A stretch of 64,000 bases of DNA, from contig NZ_CACVAO010000001.1 of NCBI RefSeq assembly GCF_902726645.1, forward strand, positions 248,001 through 312,000, in the 5' to 3' direction. The notes beneath the pieces are model-generated. The model saw only the letters and a list, made by a program, of their open reading frames with translations. It did no database searches and was not told the DNA's origin. Both the position numbers and the translations under genes were made by a program. Positions 1 through 8,031 of this stretch are shown here, piece after piece. Numbering within the stretch: the stretch's first letter is position 1; each line of letters starts with the position of its first letter. This DNA comes from Halobacillus ihumii. Its GTDB lineage: Bacteria; Bacillota; Bacilli; Bacillales; Halobacillaceae.

Positions 1-10
1 CATTATTCAT
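1..10 (-). CDS. Possible 5' end of a gene running off the left edge
   Basis: Reading the minus strand, a purine-rich site (GGAAGGGAG) is followed by two ATG codons at the edge of the window, at 10-8 and 3-1. The second has the better spacing from the Shine-Dalgarno site. In B. subtilis the gene downstream of yqhR in this direction is aroQ (type II 3-dehydroquinate dehydratase). That identity rests on gene order only, because almost no coding sequence is visible. Confidence 0.3.
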
Positions 11-46
11 TTCTCCCTTCCAATGTCATCTTCTCGTACTAACCCG

Positions 47-99
47 CACAGCAGGCAGCAGTACTAAATTGCAAGCATCATAGACATGCTGCCTGTGTG
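47..99. repeat. Long GC-rich inverted repeat between yqhR and the left-edge gene
   Basis: The arms 47-60 and 87-99 (CACAGCAGGCAGCA against TGCTGCCTGTGTG, with one bulged base) can pair around a 26-nt loop. No T-run follows on either strand, so it does not look like a simple intrinsic terminator. It lies in the probable 5' leader of the left-edge gene and could be a leader structure or a processing site. Confidence 0.45.
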
Positions 100-202
100 T
101 GAGCAGAGCAGACTATTTACAACATTTTTCTGCCTAATTTTCTATGTTGTATCCACTACTGCACTTCCACTTTTCTAATTTTACCATACTCTTAGAATAT
201 CA

Positions 203-742
203 TCATTCTGTTGGCTGTTTAGCCGTCTGTGTCGGCTGATTATATTCATGATATTCATATGATATGGAATACCCTATAAACACCCCATATAAAACAAACA
301 AGCAGACAGCTGTTACGAGAGAATCGATCGTAAGTTGTGTAAAATCAGGGACGGCCTGAAAGACAGGGTTCAATAAATAAAATAGAACCCCAAATAGAAC
401 GACCCCGAAAATAAATCCTGGCCATATTCCATCTTTCCTTTTTAACACGACATAATAAGCAAGAGCCATAAATATAGATAAAACGGCAACGATCCCAATC
501 GCTAAAATTTCAGCTAATAATGTACTCGTCCAATCTGTTTGCCAAAAGGAACGAAAAATGAATGTGGCAGCTGATACCTGGGAAAAATTAAAATAGTACG
601 ACAGTCCGCCAAGTCCCCCCCATAATATTCCTGCTACAAACCCAATAAGCAAAGTTTTAGATAATACGCTGTGCGGCGGTTCCTGTGTACTTTGTTCTAT
701 ATGTTCCTGGTTTTGTTTAGGTTCTTTTGAATTCCCATCCAT
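203..742 (-). CDS. yqhR: YqhR-family membrane protein
   Basis: A 179-residue protein with four hydrophobic segments, at about residues 28-50, 70-98, 105-125 and 137-160. The N-terminus is hydrophilic (rich in K, E, Q and N), and a short polar tail contains repeated Q/T residues. This fits the YqhR family of Bacillaceae inner-membrane proteins, whose function is unknown. The start is supported by GAGGTGATATAA directly before the ATG. The gene sits at the usual place upstream of aroQ. Its B. subtilis neighbour yqhQ is not present between it and yqhP. The assignment rests on topology, length and gene order together. Confidence 0.75.
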   Translation of the reverse strand: MDGNSKEPKQNQEHIEQSTQEPPHSVLSKTLLIGFVAGILWGGLGGLSYYFNFSQVSAATFIFRSFWQTDWTSTLLAEILAIGIVAVLSIFMALAYYVVLKRKDGIWPGFIFGVVLFGVLFYLLNPVFQAVPDFTQLTIDSLVTAVCLFVLYGVFIGYSISYEYHEYNQPTQTAKQPTE

Positions 743-1068
743 TTATATCACCTCAGCATTTATTTTCTCCATTAAGTCATAATTCATGCTAAGAGTTTAT
801 CTTTTAATGGTAGTGAATCTCATGTGTTTGCGGTAAAATAAAAGATAGAGCCTTACTTCCAGAGGATGTAAAAGTTTTTTGAATAATATCAGCTGGAAGG
901 GACAGAATCTAAAATAGTGAGACTTGTATATGATGAATCCAATATCTAAGAAACTTAGATTAACAAAAAGATGTTAAAAAAGATATTTAATCATGATAAG
1001 AACTTAGGAATTAGGGGTATATACTATAGTAAAAGGAATTATTTATACCGAAGGAGGGAGCTGTAAAG
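743..1068. other. Intergenic region between divergent yqhR and yqhP
   Basis: This 326-bp AT-rich gap holds no open frame with a ribosome binding site. It must contain the promoters of yqhR (minus) and yqhP (plus). A TATACT hexamer at about 1019-1024 is a candidate -10 for yqhP, but no convincing -35 is visible. B. subtilis has yqhQ at this place; no remnant of it can be recognised here. Confidence 0.4.
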
Positions 1069-1473
1069 ATGTTAAGAAACTGGGGTGCACTGGTCATGTA
1101 TACAATGATTTCACTCGCCATTTTTTACGTTGGATTCCAATTGGTAAATAACCCATCGTCCTTTCTATCATCAATTATTATGACGATTGGAATAGCTGTA
1201 CTAGTTTTCGGTGCTATTTACTTCTTGTTTCTTCGTAACCGGGTCGGAGCTGTCGGCGGTAAAAGCAGTAACGAAATGAAGAAATACAAGCAGGCTGTTA
1301 AACAATCGAAACAAAAATATAAATCGTCCCAGCCTACTAAACCTAATAAATCAAAGCTAGACACTAAACTTTCAGTAAATTCCAGAAAAAAGAAGCCAAA
1401 ACGAAAAAATGCCCCAAACTTACGTGTTATCGAGGGTAATAAAAGCAAAGGGAAAAATCGAGCCACCTTTTAA
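1069..1473 (+). CDS. yqhP: YqhP-type small membrane protein with basic tail
   Basis: A 134-residue protein with two transmembrane helices (about residues 5-27 and 34-55), followed by a strongly basic, low-complexity cytoplasmic tail rich in K, S, N and R. It starts behind the strong site AAGGAGGGAG at 1051-1060. Its position between yqhR and yqhO matches B. subtilis yqhP, a SigA-region protein of unknown function. The tail could bind nucleic acid or acidic lipid, but nothing in the sequence shows this. The stop codon lies inside the loop of the terminator shared with yqhO. Confidence 0.7.
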   Translation: MLRNWGALVMYTMISLAIFYVGFQLVNNPSSFLSSIIMTIGIAVLVFGAIYFLFLRNRVGAVGGKSSNEMKKYKQAVKQSKQKYKSSQPTKPNKSKLDTKLSVNSRKKKPKRKNAPNLRVIEGNKSKGKNRATF

Positions 1474-1492
1474 AGCGGCTCGATTTTTTATT
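1455..1492. terminator. Bidirectional terminator between convergent yqhP and yqhO
   Basis: A perfect 10-bp stem, AAATCGAGCC (1455-1464) and GGCTCGATTT (1477-1486), is followed by a T-run on the plus strand and has a T-run on the minus strand as well. It overlaps the yqhP stop codon. Confidence 0.85.
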
Positions 1493-2375
1493 TTTTCCAA
1501 CGATCAAGAAATTGTTTTGCCTTCTCTTGTCCGATACTCATTAACTTTTCTTTTTGTTCAGCATTCATGGCAAAATCTGTCGTTTCCACTCCTTTTACCG
1601 GGATAAAAATGACATCACGACTGGTTGACTCTGAAATATATCTGGCATCATGTGCTTTTTTCATTGTACGGAATAGGGCATGAAACATTTGGATAGAGTT
1701 TTTTATTTTCTGTTCAGGGAGCTGGTCAGGGGGATCACTTAATTGCATACCTAAAATTGGACGTCTCCGCTTACCCTGTTCATTTTCAAATAACCATATG
1801 GGAAAGTTACTCAGCACTCCCCCATCCACTAATAGTGATTTCCCTTTCTTTCCGTGCAGCTTGACTGGCATGAAAAAGTAAGGCAAACCAGCACTAATCC
1901 TAGCTGCTTTAGCCACAGAAAATGTATCGGGATCAATTCCATATACCCTGTGCAGATCGTCTGGTATCACAACCATTTTACCTAAAGTCAAATCTGAGCA
2001 AATCACTTTCAGGCTTCCACGTGGCAAGTCAGCAAACGTACGGACTCCTTTTTGTTCAAGCCACTTCTCAAGCAAATTCTCAAGTCGATTTCCTTTAAAT
2101 AATCCCATACGGAAGTAAAGCAATAACCATTTGTAAAACGGGAGGAACCTTTCCGGAAACGGTGTATCAATTAAATTTTCTAAAGACAGTTCAAACAGTA
2201 TCTTCTTCAGATCTTTAGCTTGATAACCAGAAGCGATTAAACAGGCCACAATCGCTCCGGCCGAAGTTCCGGCAACTCTTTGGAAACGATATCCATTCTC
2301 ATCTAACACTTCAAGTGCTCCTATGAAAGCTAATGCTTTCACCCCACCGCCTGAGAATACACCATCTATATTTAT
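1488..2375 (-). CDS. yqhO: Patatin-like phospholipase YqhO, apparent AUA start
   Basis: A patatin-family serine hydrolase of about 295 residues. It has the nucleophile motif GTSAG (Ser38 in the long form) and the catalytic Asp in DGG (about residue 185), which form the Ser-Asp dyad of this family. The conserved oxyanion-hole motif GGGVK lies just before the first normal start codon (GTG at 2342). The open frame upstream reads MNIDGVFSGGG if translation begins at ATA (2375-2373). That ATA sits 7 nt from the position of a good Shine-Dalgarno site (GGGGTGATC). No ATG, GTG, TTG or CTG occurs in this stretch. The alternatives are a GTG start giving a 284-residue product without the GGG motif, or a sequence error. 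The membrane lipid substrate is unknown. Confidence 0.8.
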   Translation of the reverse strand: MNIDGVFSGGGVKALAFIGALEVLDENGYRFQRVAGTSAGAIVACLIASGYQAKDLKKILFELSLENLIDTPFPERFLPFYKWLLLYFRMGLFKGNRLENLLEKWLEQKGVRTFADLPRGSLKVICSDLTLGKMVVIPDDLHRVYGIDPDTFSVAKAARISAGLPYFFMPVKLHGKKGKSLLVDGGVLSNFPIWLFENEQGKRRRPILGMQLSDPPDQLPEQKIKNSIQMFHALFRTMKKAHDARYISESTSRDVIFIPVKGVETTDFAMNAEQKEKLMSIGQEKAKQFLDRWKK

Positions 2376-2463
2376 AAGATCACCCCGCTTATTACATATA
2401 TAAACGGAAACTGTTTGGATAGAACAATTTTAAGAACTAAAGCGTAACAAAAAAGACGCACGT

Positions 2464-2910
2464 TTATGCGTCTGATTTTCCCTCATTATTTTGTTCTTCA
2501 TTTTTCTGCTGAACTCCTCGTAGTTCTTCGACACGGGAGTTATTTTCTTCAAAATATTGAACTAAATCTCCAATACGATCTATGGAATCCCAGCTTAAAT
2601 GATGTTCGATTCCTTCCACATCATCATAAATTTTATCCTGAGTCACACCGATGATCTCGAGAAACTGTTCTAGAAGTTCATGACGGTAGACTAGCCTTTT
2701 TCCTACTTTCTTTCCTTTAGGGGTTAAGATAAGCCCGCGGTACTTTTCGTAATTTAAGTATTGATCACGATCTAATTTCTGAACCATTTTAGTCACTGAT
2801 GAAGGATGCACTTGAAGGTTCTCAGCAATGTCAGATACACGTGCATACCCTTTATCTTCAATTAAGATATAAATTTGTTCGATATAATCCTCCATGCTTG
2901 GTGTTGGCAT
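2464..2910 (-). CDS. mntR: Manganese-responsive transcriptional regulator MntR
   Basis: A 148-residue DtxR/MntR-family repressor. The winged helix is in residues 8-70 and the metal-binding dimerisation domain follows. All six manganese ligands known from B. subtilis MntR are present at the same numbering: Asp8, Glu11, His77, Glu99, Glu102 and His103. The family represses manganese uptake genes when Mn(II) is sufficient. It starts at the ATG behind GGGGG. A short acidic tail (about residues 135-148) follows the usual end of the family. It lies between yqhO and, unlike B. subtilis, a ribonucleotide reductase gene. Confidence 0.96.
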   Translation of the reverse strand: MPTPSMEDYIEQIYILIEDKGYARVSDIAENLQVHPSSVTKMVQKLDRDQYLNYEKYRGLILTPKGKKVGKRLVYRHELLEQFLEIIGVTQDKIYDDVEGIEHHLSWDSIDRIGDLVQYFEENNSRVEELRGVQQKNEEQNNEGKSDA

Positions 2911-3008
2911 GTTAAACCCCCAATATTGCTGATGTTTATGTAATTTGCTTCATGAAAAGGATACACTAGTTTGTTCGTTGTGACAAGCGACTCCCCCTTT
3001 ATAAACAA

Positions 3009-3042
3009 ACAGACGACCAGTTTATACTGATCGCCTTTCTTG
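3009..3042 (-). terminator. Probable terminator of nrdJ
   Basis: Minus-strand hairpin GGCGATCAGT-ATAA-ACTGGTCGTC, pairing with G-U wobbles, followed by TGTTTGTTT, downstream of the ribonucleotide reductase stop codon. Confidence 0.65.
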
Positions 3043-3081
3043 CTTTGCCTTTTAGTTTTTATCAGGGATGAACCCGTAACT

Positions 3082-5655
3082 TTACAGCCCGCATTTGAGC
3101 TGGGCATTACAATTTGTACAGGTGTTACAGCCGCCAATATCTTCAACAGTTCCCTTACGGCAAACTGGACATGTATCACCGACTTCAGAGCCTATCGTCA
3201 CATTGGTTTTCTCTAGTTCATGGACAGTATCCATTAAAACAACATGCGGTTTCTTCTCTTCTTCAAACTCAAATTCTGTCTGTTCGCCCGCAAATCCACT
3301 TTCCTCAGCTTTGAGGGTCAGAACTTGACTGTCTCGGCTTCCATCCACATAAACAGTTCCGCCCTTAGCACCACCATGATATAAGCGCTGATATACTTGT
3401 TCTACTTGCTCAACCGTATACCCTTTTGGTGCATTGACCGTTTTAGAAATTGAACTATCCACCCAGCGCTGAATAACACATTGAGTATCCGCGTGCGCTT
3501 CAGGTTTCATCGTCATCGCGGTAACAAACCAATCAGGAAGATGATCAGGATCCTGGTCTGGGTGCCTGTCCAAATATTCCTGAACAATATCTGCTTTCAC
3601 TTCGATAAATTTACCGAGACGTCCGCTTCTATAATAGGAGAACGAGAAATAAGGCTCAAGACCCGTACTTACACCGACCATTGTCCCTGTACTGCCTGTT
3701 GGAGCTACAGTTAGTAAGTGTGAGTTACGAATTCCATATTTAATGACTCCTTCTCGAATATCCTCCGGCATATCCTGCATATATCCAGTTTCGACAAATC
3801 GCTGTCTCAACTGCTTTGTCTCCTCTTCAGTTTCCCCTTCCAAGAACGGAAAACTGCCTTTTTCTTTTGCCAAATGGATGGATTCACGATAAGCCGTGGT
3901 CGCGATGACTTCAAAAATTTCATCGACAAGCTTGTTACCTTCTTTTGAGCCGTATTCTGTTTCACAGTAAATAAGCAAGTCATGTAAGCCCATCACACCT
4001 AAGCCTACCCGACGTTCCCCTAAAGCCTGCTTCTTATTTTCTTCCAGGAAATATGGTGTAGCATCAATCACATTATCCTGCATGCGTACTCCGGTAGCGA
4101 CTGTTTTTCTCAGCTTGTCAAAATCTACTTGTTTCGCTTCTTTGTCTGCAACAGAAGCTAAGTTAACTGCAGCTAAGTTACAGACAGAAAAAGGTGCTAA
4201 AGGTTGTTCTCCACATGGGTTGGTAGCTACAACCTTTTGACCATAAGCGCTGGCGTTTGTTTTTTCATTGGCATTATCAATAAAGAAAATACCTGGTTCA
4301 GCAGAGTAAGTTGCACATATATTAATCAGTTTCCAAAGCTCTGCGGCCTTGACTGTACGATACGTTTTCACACCAAACCCTTTTGCTTCCCACTCTCGTA
4401 CGTCACCACTCTCCTGCCATTCGGCATTGTAAGTGGCCATGTCTTCTTTAGAGTAGCTTTCTACATCTGGAAAACGCAGGCGATATTCTTGATCGTTTTC
4501 AACGGCTTCCATAAATTCTTTCGTAATACATACAGAAATGTTCGCCCCAGTCAGGAATTCAGGATTATGGACAGAATAAGTACCGCCTGTCTGTAGTTTT
4601 TCCTGAGCTTCACGAAGGCTGCTCTCAGTGAATCCACCTTGTCCGGGCATAGTTTTATAGTTGACCACGCTTTGATACAGATCTTTCTCTGTTTCCGTTA
4701 AAGGGGTAAATTTAAGCTTTTCTTCAGCAAGTGCTTTAATCTGTTCGTCTTCGGTGTTCTCAATTAAATATCTCAGAATTCGCGGATTCTGCATTTTTGA
4801 GATGATGAATTCAATAATGTCAGGATGCCAATCTGATAACATAATCATTTGTGCCCCACGTCTTGAACCGCCTTGCTCCACTAAATGAGTCAGCTTTGCA
4901 ATATCATCCAGCCAGGACACTGACCCTGAAGATTTGCCGTTAACGCCCCTCGCTAGTGTATTCCGCGGCCTTAGGGTAGAACCATTTGTACCTACACCAC
5001 CACCACGGGACATGATTTCCATCACTTGCTTACGGTGGTCAGAAATTCCTTCACGTGAATCTTGAATGTAGGGCATCACGTAACAGTTAAAGTACGTCAC
5101 ATCCGTATTCGAACCTGCTCCGTAAAGAACTCGTCCCGCTGGAATAAAGTTGAGATTCGAGAGCTCCTCATAAAAGTCGTTGAAGCTTTTTCCCTTCTTT
5201 TCTTCATCAACTTCCACGGCTGATAGTCCAGTTGCGTTCCTTAAAGCAATTTGCTCATAGAATACTTCAAGCGGCTTATCAATCGTATCCAGGTTTCTCG
5301 TAATCAAACCAGATTCCCGCTCCTCTTCTTTATCAAGCACATTGATGAACTCTTCCTCAACTCTTACTTTTGCCTTGTGATTTTCCCAATCGATAGACTC
5401 GATAAAACCAAAGCCTCTCGCGGGGAATTTCGGATCATCTTTAACGGTAAGGACAACAAAATCCCCTTCCGACAATGTCAGCTTCTCAGTATCCTTAAAT
5501 GCATAACGATCAAGCATTACTAATCGTGATACTCCGCTGTGAGTTAAGTGCATATCTCGTGTAATTTCATGGACTTGATCAAATTGACGGATATCCGCGT
5601 TCAACCGGTCGACATTCAACCTTGATGACGTATTCCCTGTGGTTGTTGTCTTCAT
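3082..5655 (-). CDS. nrdJ: Adenosylcobalamin-dependent (class II) ribonucleotide reductase
   Basis: An 857-residue class II ribonucleoside reductase, which makes deoxyribonucleotides with a B12-generated thiyl radical and no oxygen requirement. Visible family features are the glycine- and asparagine-rich stretch with VGTNGSTLRP, the active-site region NPCGEQPLAPFSVCNL, the PTGSTGTMVG loop, and a C-terminal Cys-rich zinc-ribbon-like tail (CPVC...CNTCTNC...C) typical of NrdJ. The start is taken at ATG 5655, 8 nt behind AAGGGAG; a GTG two codons upstream is less likely. B. subtilis has lipM at this place and relies on class I NrdEF, so this is a clear difference. It depends on cobalamin uptake or synthesis encoded elsewhere. 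Confidence 0.95.
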   Translation of the reverse strand: MKTTTTGNTSSRLNVDRLNADIRQFDQVHEITRDMHLTHSGVSRLVMLDRYAFKDTEKLTLSEGDFVVLTVKDDPKFPARGFGFIESIDWENHKAKVRVEEEFINVLDKEEERESGLITRNLDTIDKPLEVFYEQIALRNATGLSAVEVDEEKKGKSFNDFYEELSNLNFIPAGRVLYGAGSNTDVTYFNCYVMPYIQDSREGISDHRKQVMEIMSRGGGVGTNGSTLRPRNTLARGVNGKSSGSVSWLDDIAKLTHLVEQGGSRRGAQMIMLSDWHPDIIEFIISKMQNPRILRYLIENTEDEQIKALAEEKLKFTPLTETEKDLYQSVVNYKTMPGQGGFTESSLREAQEKLQTGGTYSVHNPEFLTGANISVCITKEFMEAVENDQEYRLRFPDVESYSKEDMATYNAEWQESGDVREWEAKGFGVKTYRTVKAAELWKLINICATYSAEPGIFFIDNANEKTNASAYGQKVVATNPCGEQPLAPFSVCNLAAVNLASVADKEAKQVDFDKLRKTVATGVRMQDNVIDATPYFLEENKKQALGERRVGLGVMGLHDLLIYCETEYGSKEGNKLVDEIFEVIATTAYRESIHLAKEKGSFPFLEGETEEETKQLRQRFVETGYMQDMPEDIREGVIKYGIRNSHLLTVAPTGSTGTMVGVSTGLEPYFSFSYYRSGRLGKFIEVKADIVQEYLDRHPDQDPDHLPDWFVTAMTMKPEAHADTQCVIQRWVDSSISKTVNAPKGYTVEQVEQVYQRLYHGGAKGGTVYVDGSRDSQVLTLKAEESGFAGEQTEFEFEEEKKPHVVLMDTVHELEKTNVTIGSEVGDTCPVCRKGTVEDIGGCNTCTNCNAQLKCGL

Positions 5656-5710
5656 GTACACATCTCCCTTTCACCAATTAACAGATGGCTTGTTTCATAA
5701 GTCTATAAGT

Positions 5711-5750
5711 AACATACCACATCTGTAAAAAGTTAATCAATATATTGTAT
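5711..5750 (-). promoter_or_regulatory. nrdJ promoter with overlapping NrdR-like palindrome
   Basis: On the minus strand, TTGATT (5740-5735) and TATGTT (5716-5711) are separated by 18 nt, a good vegetative promoter just upstream of nrdJ. The palindrome CAATATATTG (5738-5747) overlaps the -35. It resembles the core of NrdR boxes (consensus about ACACWATATATWGTGT as I recall it), but the flanks match poorly. The promoter is probable; the NrdR site is a guess. Confidence 0.5.
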
Positions 5751-5954
5751 TCGAATTAAGAATTTTTCTCCATATCTTGTGTTTCAATCAAGTTTAGGCG
5801 ATTTTGTCAATCTAATAATTTTGCAAAAATAAAAGAAAAAGAAAGCTAATAAAAGCAAGAACCCCTTTTTTTCTAACTCATTAACTTTTTCCTTTGTTGC
5901 ATCTCTAGAAATTAATAAAATGCCTAAATAGACGTTTTGAATTCGATAACATGC

Positions 5955-6000
5955 TCAAAGAATTTTTATTTTACATTCATGTGCTATAAAAATTCTTTGA
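5955..6000. repeat. Perfect 15-bp inverted repeat upstream of yqhL
   Basis: The arms TCAAAGAATTTTTAT (5955-5969) and ATAAAAATTCTTTGA (5986-6000) are perfectly complementary around a 16-nt spacer. The site lies about 50 bp before the yqhL start codon, between divergent nrdJ and yqhL. It may be an operator or the base of a leader hairpin. The stem is too AT-rich for a typical terminator. Confidence 0.6.
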
Positions 6001-6053
6001 AAACCAGCGCATTCCCCCATATAATAGAGAATGGAAGAGGGGGTATATAGAGA

Positions 6054-6434
6054 ATGGAACTCTGGATATTAATAGGCGGCCTTGTCATCATAATTGCATT
6101 CGGTGTATTCCGGTTTATCAAAGCAAATAAAGTCTTGACCACACTAACGGAAGACGAATTCCGCCAAGGATACAGAAAGGCCCAACTGATTGACGTTCGG
6201 GAACCGAAGGAATTCGATGGCGGCCATATATTAGGCGCAAGAAACATTCCTTTATCTCAAATGAGAAATCGTCTTGTTGAAATCCGTAAAGACAAGCCTG
6301 TTTATTTCTATTGTCAAAATGGCACACGCTCATCCAGAGCTGCTCTTATGTTAAATAAAAAAGGTTATCAAGACCTTAATCAACTTAAAGGCGGCTTTAA
6401 AAAATGGACAGGTAAGATCAAAGTGAAAAAATAA
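6054..6434 (+). CDS. yqhL: Membrane-anchored rhodanese-like protein YqhL
   Basis: A 126-residue protein with one N-terminal transmembrane helix (about residues 4-22), followed by a single rhodanese domain. The domain carries LIDVREPKEF (about 45-54), GHILGARNIP and the active-site loop YCQNGTRSS with the persulfide cysteine Cys87. Rhodaneses move sulfane sulfur as an enzyme-bound persulfide. The substrate here is unknown, and the anchor places the domain on the inner face of the membrane. The start is supported by AGAGGGGG upstream. It lies next to the gcv operon as in B. subtilis. Confidence 0.88.
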   Translation: MELWILIGGLVIIIAFGVFRFIKANKVLTTLTEDEFRQGYRKAQLIDVREPKEFDGGHILGARNIPLSQMRNRLVEIRKDKPVYFYCQNGTRSSRAALMLNKKGYQDLNQLKGGFKKWTGKIKVKK

Positions 6435-6436
6435 GT

Positions 6437-6475
6437 AAAGGACGGCACCTTCACATTCAAAGGGCCGTCCTTTTT
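6437..6475 (+). terminator. Terminator of yqhL
   Basis: Stem AAAGGACGGC (6437-6446) with GCCGTCCTTT (6464-6473) and a T-run, directly after the yqhL stop codon. Confidence 0.85.
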
Positions 6476-6512
6476 AGTGTCACTTAAAATACAAAAGCAG
6501 AAAGAATAGATG

Positions 6513-6553
6513 ACGAAAGGGGGTATTCCGGAGAAAGCTCAGGAATACTCCTC
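6513..6553 (-). terminator. Terminator of the glycine cleavage operon
   Basis: Minus-strand hairpin with arms around GGAGGAGTATTCC and GGAATACCCCC followed by TTTCGTC, just downstream of gcvPB. Confidence 0.75.
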
Positions 6554-6567
6554 CTTTTTAATCCCTA

Positions 6568-8031
6568 TTAGTCTTCTTTAATGTAGCGAAGAACTGGCTT
6601 TCTAGCAGCTGTCGTCTCATCCATACGACTTACGATCGTAGTATGAGGAGCGTTTTGAACCCGTTCTGGATCTTCTTTCGCCTCATTTGCAATTTGAATC
6701 ATCGCATCAACAAATTCATCTAAGGTTTCTTTAGACTCCGTTTCTGTCGGCTCCACCATCATCGCTTCTTCCACATTAATTGGGAAATAGATAGTTGGTG
6801 GATGATATCCAAAGTCAAGCAATCGTTTCGCCATATCAAGCGTACGTACCCCAAGTTTCTTTTGTCGTTTGCCTGAAAGGATAAATTCATGCTTGCAATG
6901 ATGATCATACGGTAAGTCGAACGCTTCTTGAAGCCTTCTCATCATATAGTTCGCATTCAGTACAGCATACTCACTAACCTTTCGCAAACCTTCCGCTCCC
7001 ATCGTGCGAATATACGTATAGGCACGAACATTGATTCCAAAGTTTCCATAGTAAGGCTTGACGCGTCCAATAGATTGCGGGCGATCTTCATCAAAGACAA
7101 ATAAGTCTTCACGCTTCGTTAGAATAGGTGCAGGCAAGAAGGGTTCAAACTCTGCCGTTACACCAACCGGACCTGAACCTGGTCCTCCCCCTCCATGTGG
7201 GCCAGTAAATGTTTTATGAAGATTAAGGTGAACGACGTCAAATCCCATATCACCAGGTCGCGCATAACTCATGATCGCATTTAAGTTCGCTCCATCATAA
7301 TAAAGCTTACCACCGGCGGCATGGATAATCTCTGCCATTTCTACAATATCTTCTTCGAACAAGCCTAGCGTGTTCGGATTTGTGAGCATTAGTGCTGCAG
7401 TCTTTTCATCGACAACTCGCTTTAAGTCTTCTATGTCAACGAGCCCTCGTTCATTGGTTTTAACGGTAACTGCCTCAAAGCCAGCCACTGTAGCTGAGGC
7501 CGGGTTAGTCCCGTGGGCTGAATCTGGAACAATAACTTTTGTCCGCTGGTAATCCCCATTCCCTTCATGGAAGGCACGAATCATCATTAAGCCAGTCCAT
7601 TCTCCATGAGCTCCGGCTGCTGGCTGTAATGTGACTGTATCCATCCCTGTAATTTCAGCTAATGTTGTTTGCAAATCATACATTAACCCCAGTGCTCCTT
7701 GAACCGTCTCAGGGGCCTGGTAAGGGTGAATGTGACTGAATCCTGTTAGCCGCGCTACATCTTCGTTCATCTTCGGATTGTACTTCATAGTACAGGATCC
7801 TAATGGGTAGAATCCAGAATCAACCCCGTGATTTCGTTTAGACATAGCCGTATAATGACGCATGATTTGCAGTTCACTTACTTCAGGGAGATCCGGTTCG
7901 TTTTTTCTAATGTACGTTTCTCCTAACTGCTCCTCTACATTTGTTTCTGGAACATCTAATTCAGGCAAGCTAAAGCCTGTACGGCTCTCTTGACTTAATT
8001 CAAAAATTAATGGAAAGTCTTGATTAGCCAT
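6568..8031 (-). CDS. gcvPB: Glycine dehydrogenase (decarboxylating) subunit 2
   Basis: A 487-residue P-protein C-terminal subunit of the glycine cleavage system. Together with GcvPA it decarboxylates glycine and passes the aminomethyl group to lipoyl-GcvH. The pyridoxal-phosphate site is in [18 protein letters not shown], with the Schiff-base lysine at about residue 274. The H-rich loop HGTNPASA is also seen. It overlaps gcvPA by 8 bp and is last in the riboswitch-controlled operon gcvT-gcvPA-gcvPB. The length is normal for the two-subunit form of the enzyme. Confidence 0.97.
   Translation of the reverse strand: MANQDFPLIFELSQESRTGFSLPELDVPETNVEEQLGETYIRKNEPDLPEVSELQIMRHYTAMSKRNHGVDSGFYPLGSCTMKYNPKMNEDVARLTGFSHIHPYQAPETVQGALGLMYDLQTTLAEITGMDTVTLQPAAGAHGEWTGLMMIRAFHEGNGDYQRTKVIVPDSAHGTNPASATVAGFEAVTVKTNERGLVDIEDLKRVVDEKTAALMLTNPNTLGLFEEDIVEMAEIIHAAGGKLYYDGANLNAIMSYARPGDMGFDVVHLNLHKTFTGPHGGGGPGSGPVGVTAEFEPFLPAPILTKREDLFVFDEDRPQSIGRVKPYYGNFGINVRAYTYIRTMGAEGLRKVSEYAVLNANYMMRRLQEAFDLPYDHHCKHEFILSGKRQKKLGVRTLDMAKRLLDFGYHPPTIYFPINVEEAMMVEPTETESKETLDEFVDAMIQIANEAKEDPERVQNAPHTTIVSRMDETTAARKPVLRYIKED

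Noticed and set aside
2862..3179. 105-codon minus-strand frame between mntR and nrdJ
   Set aside because: It overlaps the ends of both real genes in another frame and spans the nrdJ terminator.
4204..4596. 130-codon plus-strand frame
   Set aside because: It is antisense to the well-supported nrdJ and has no site or family features.
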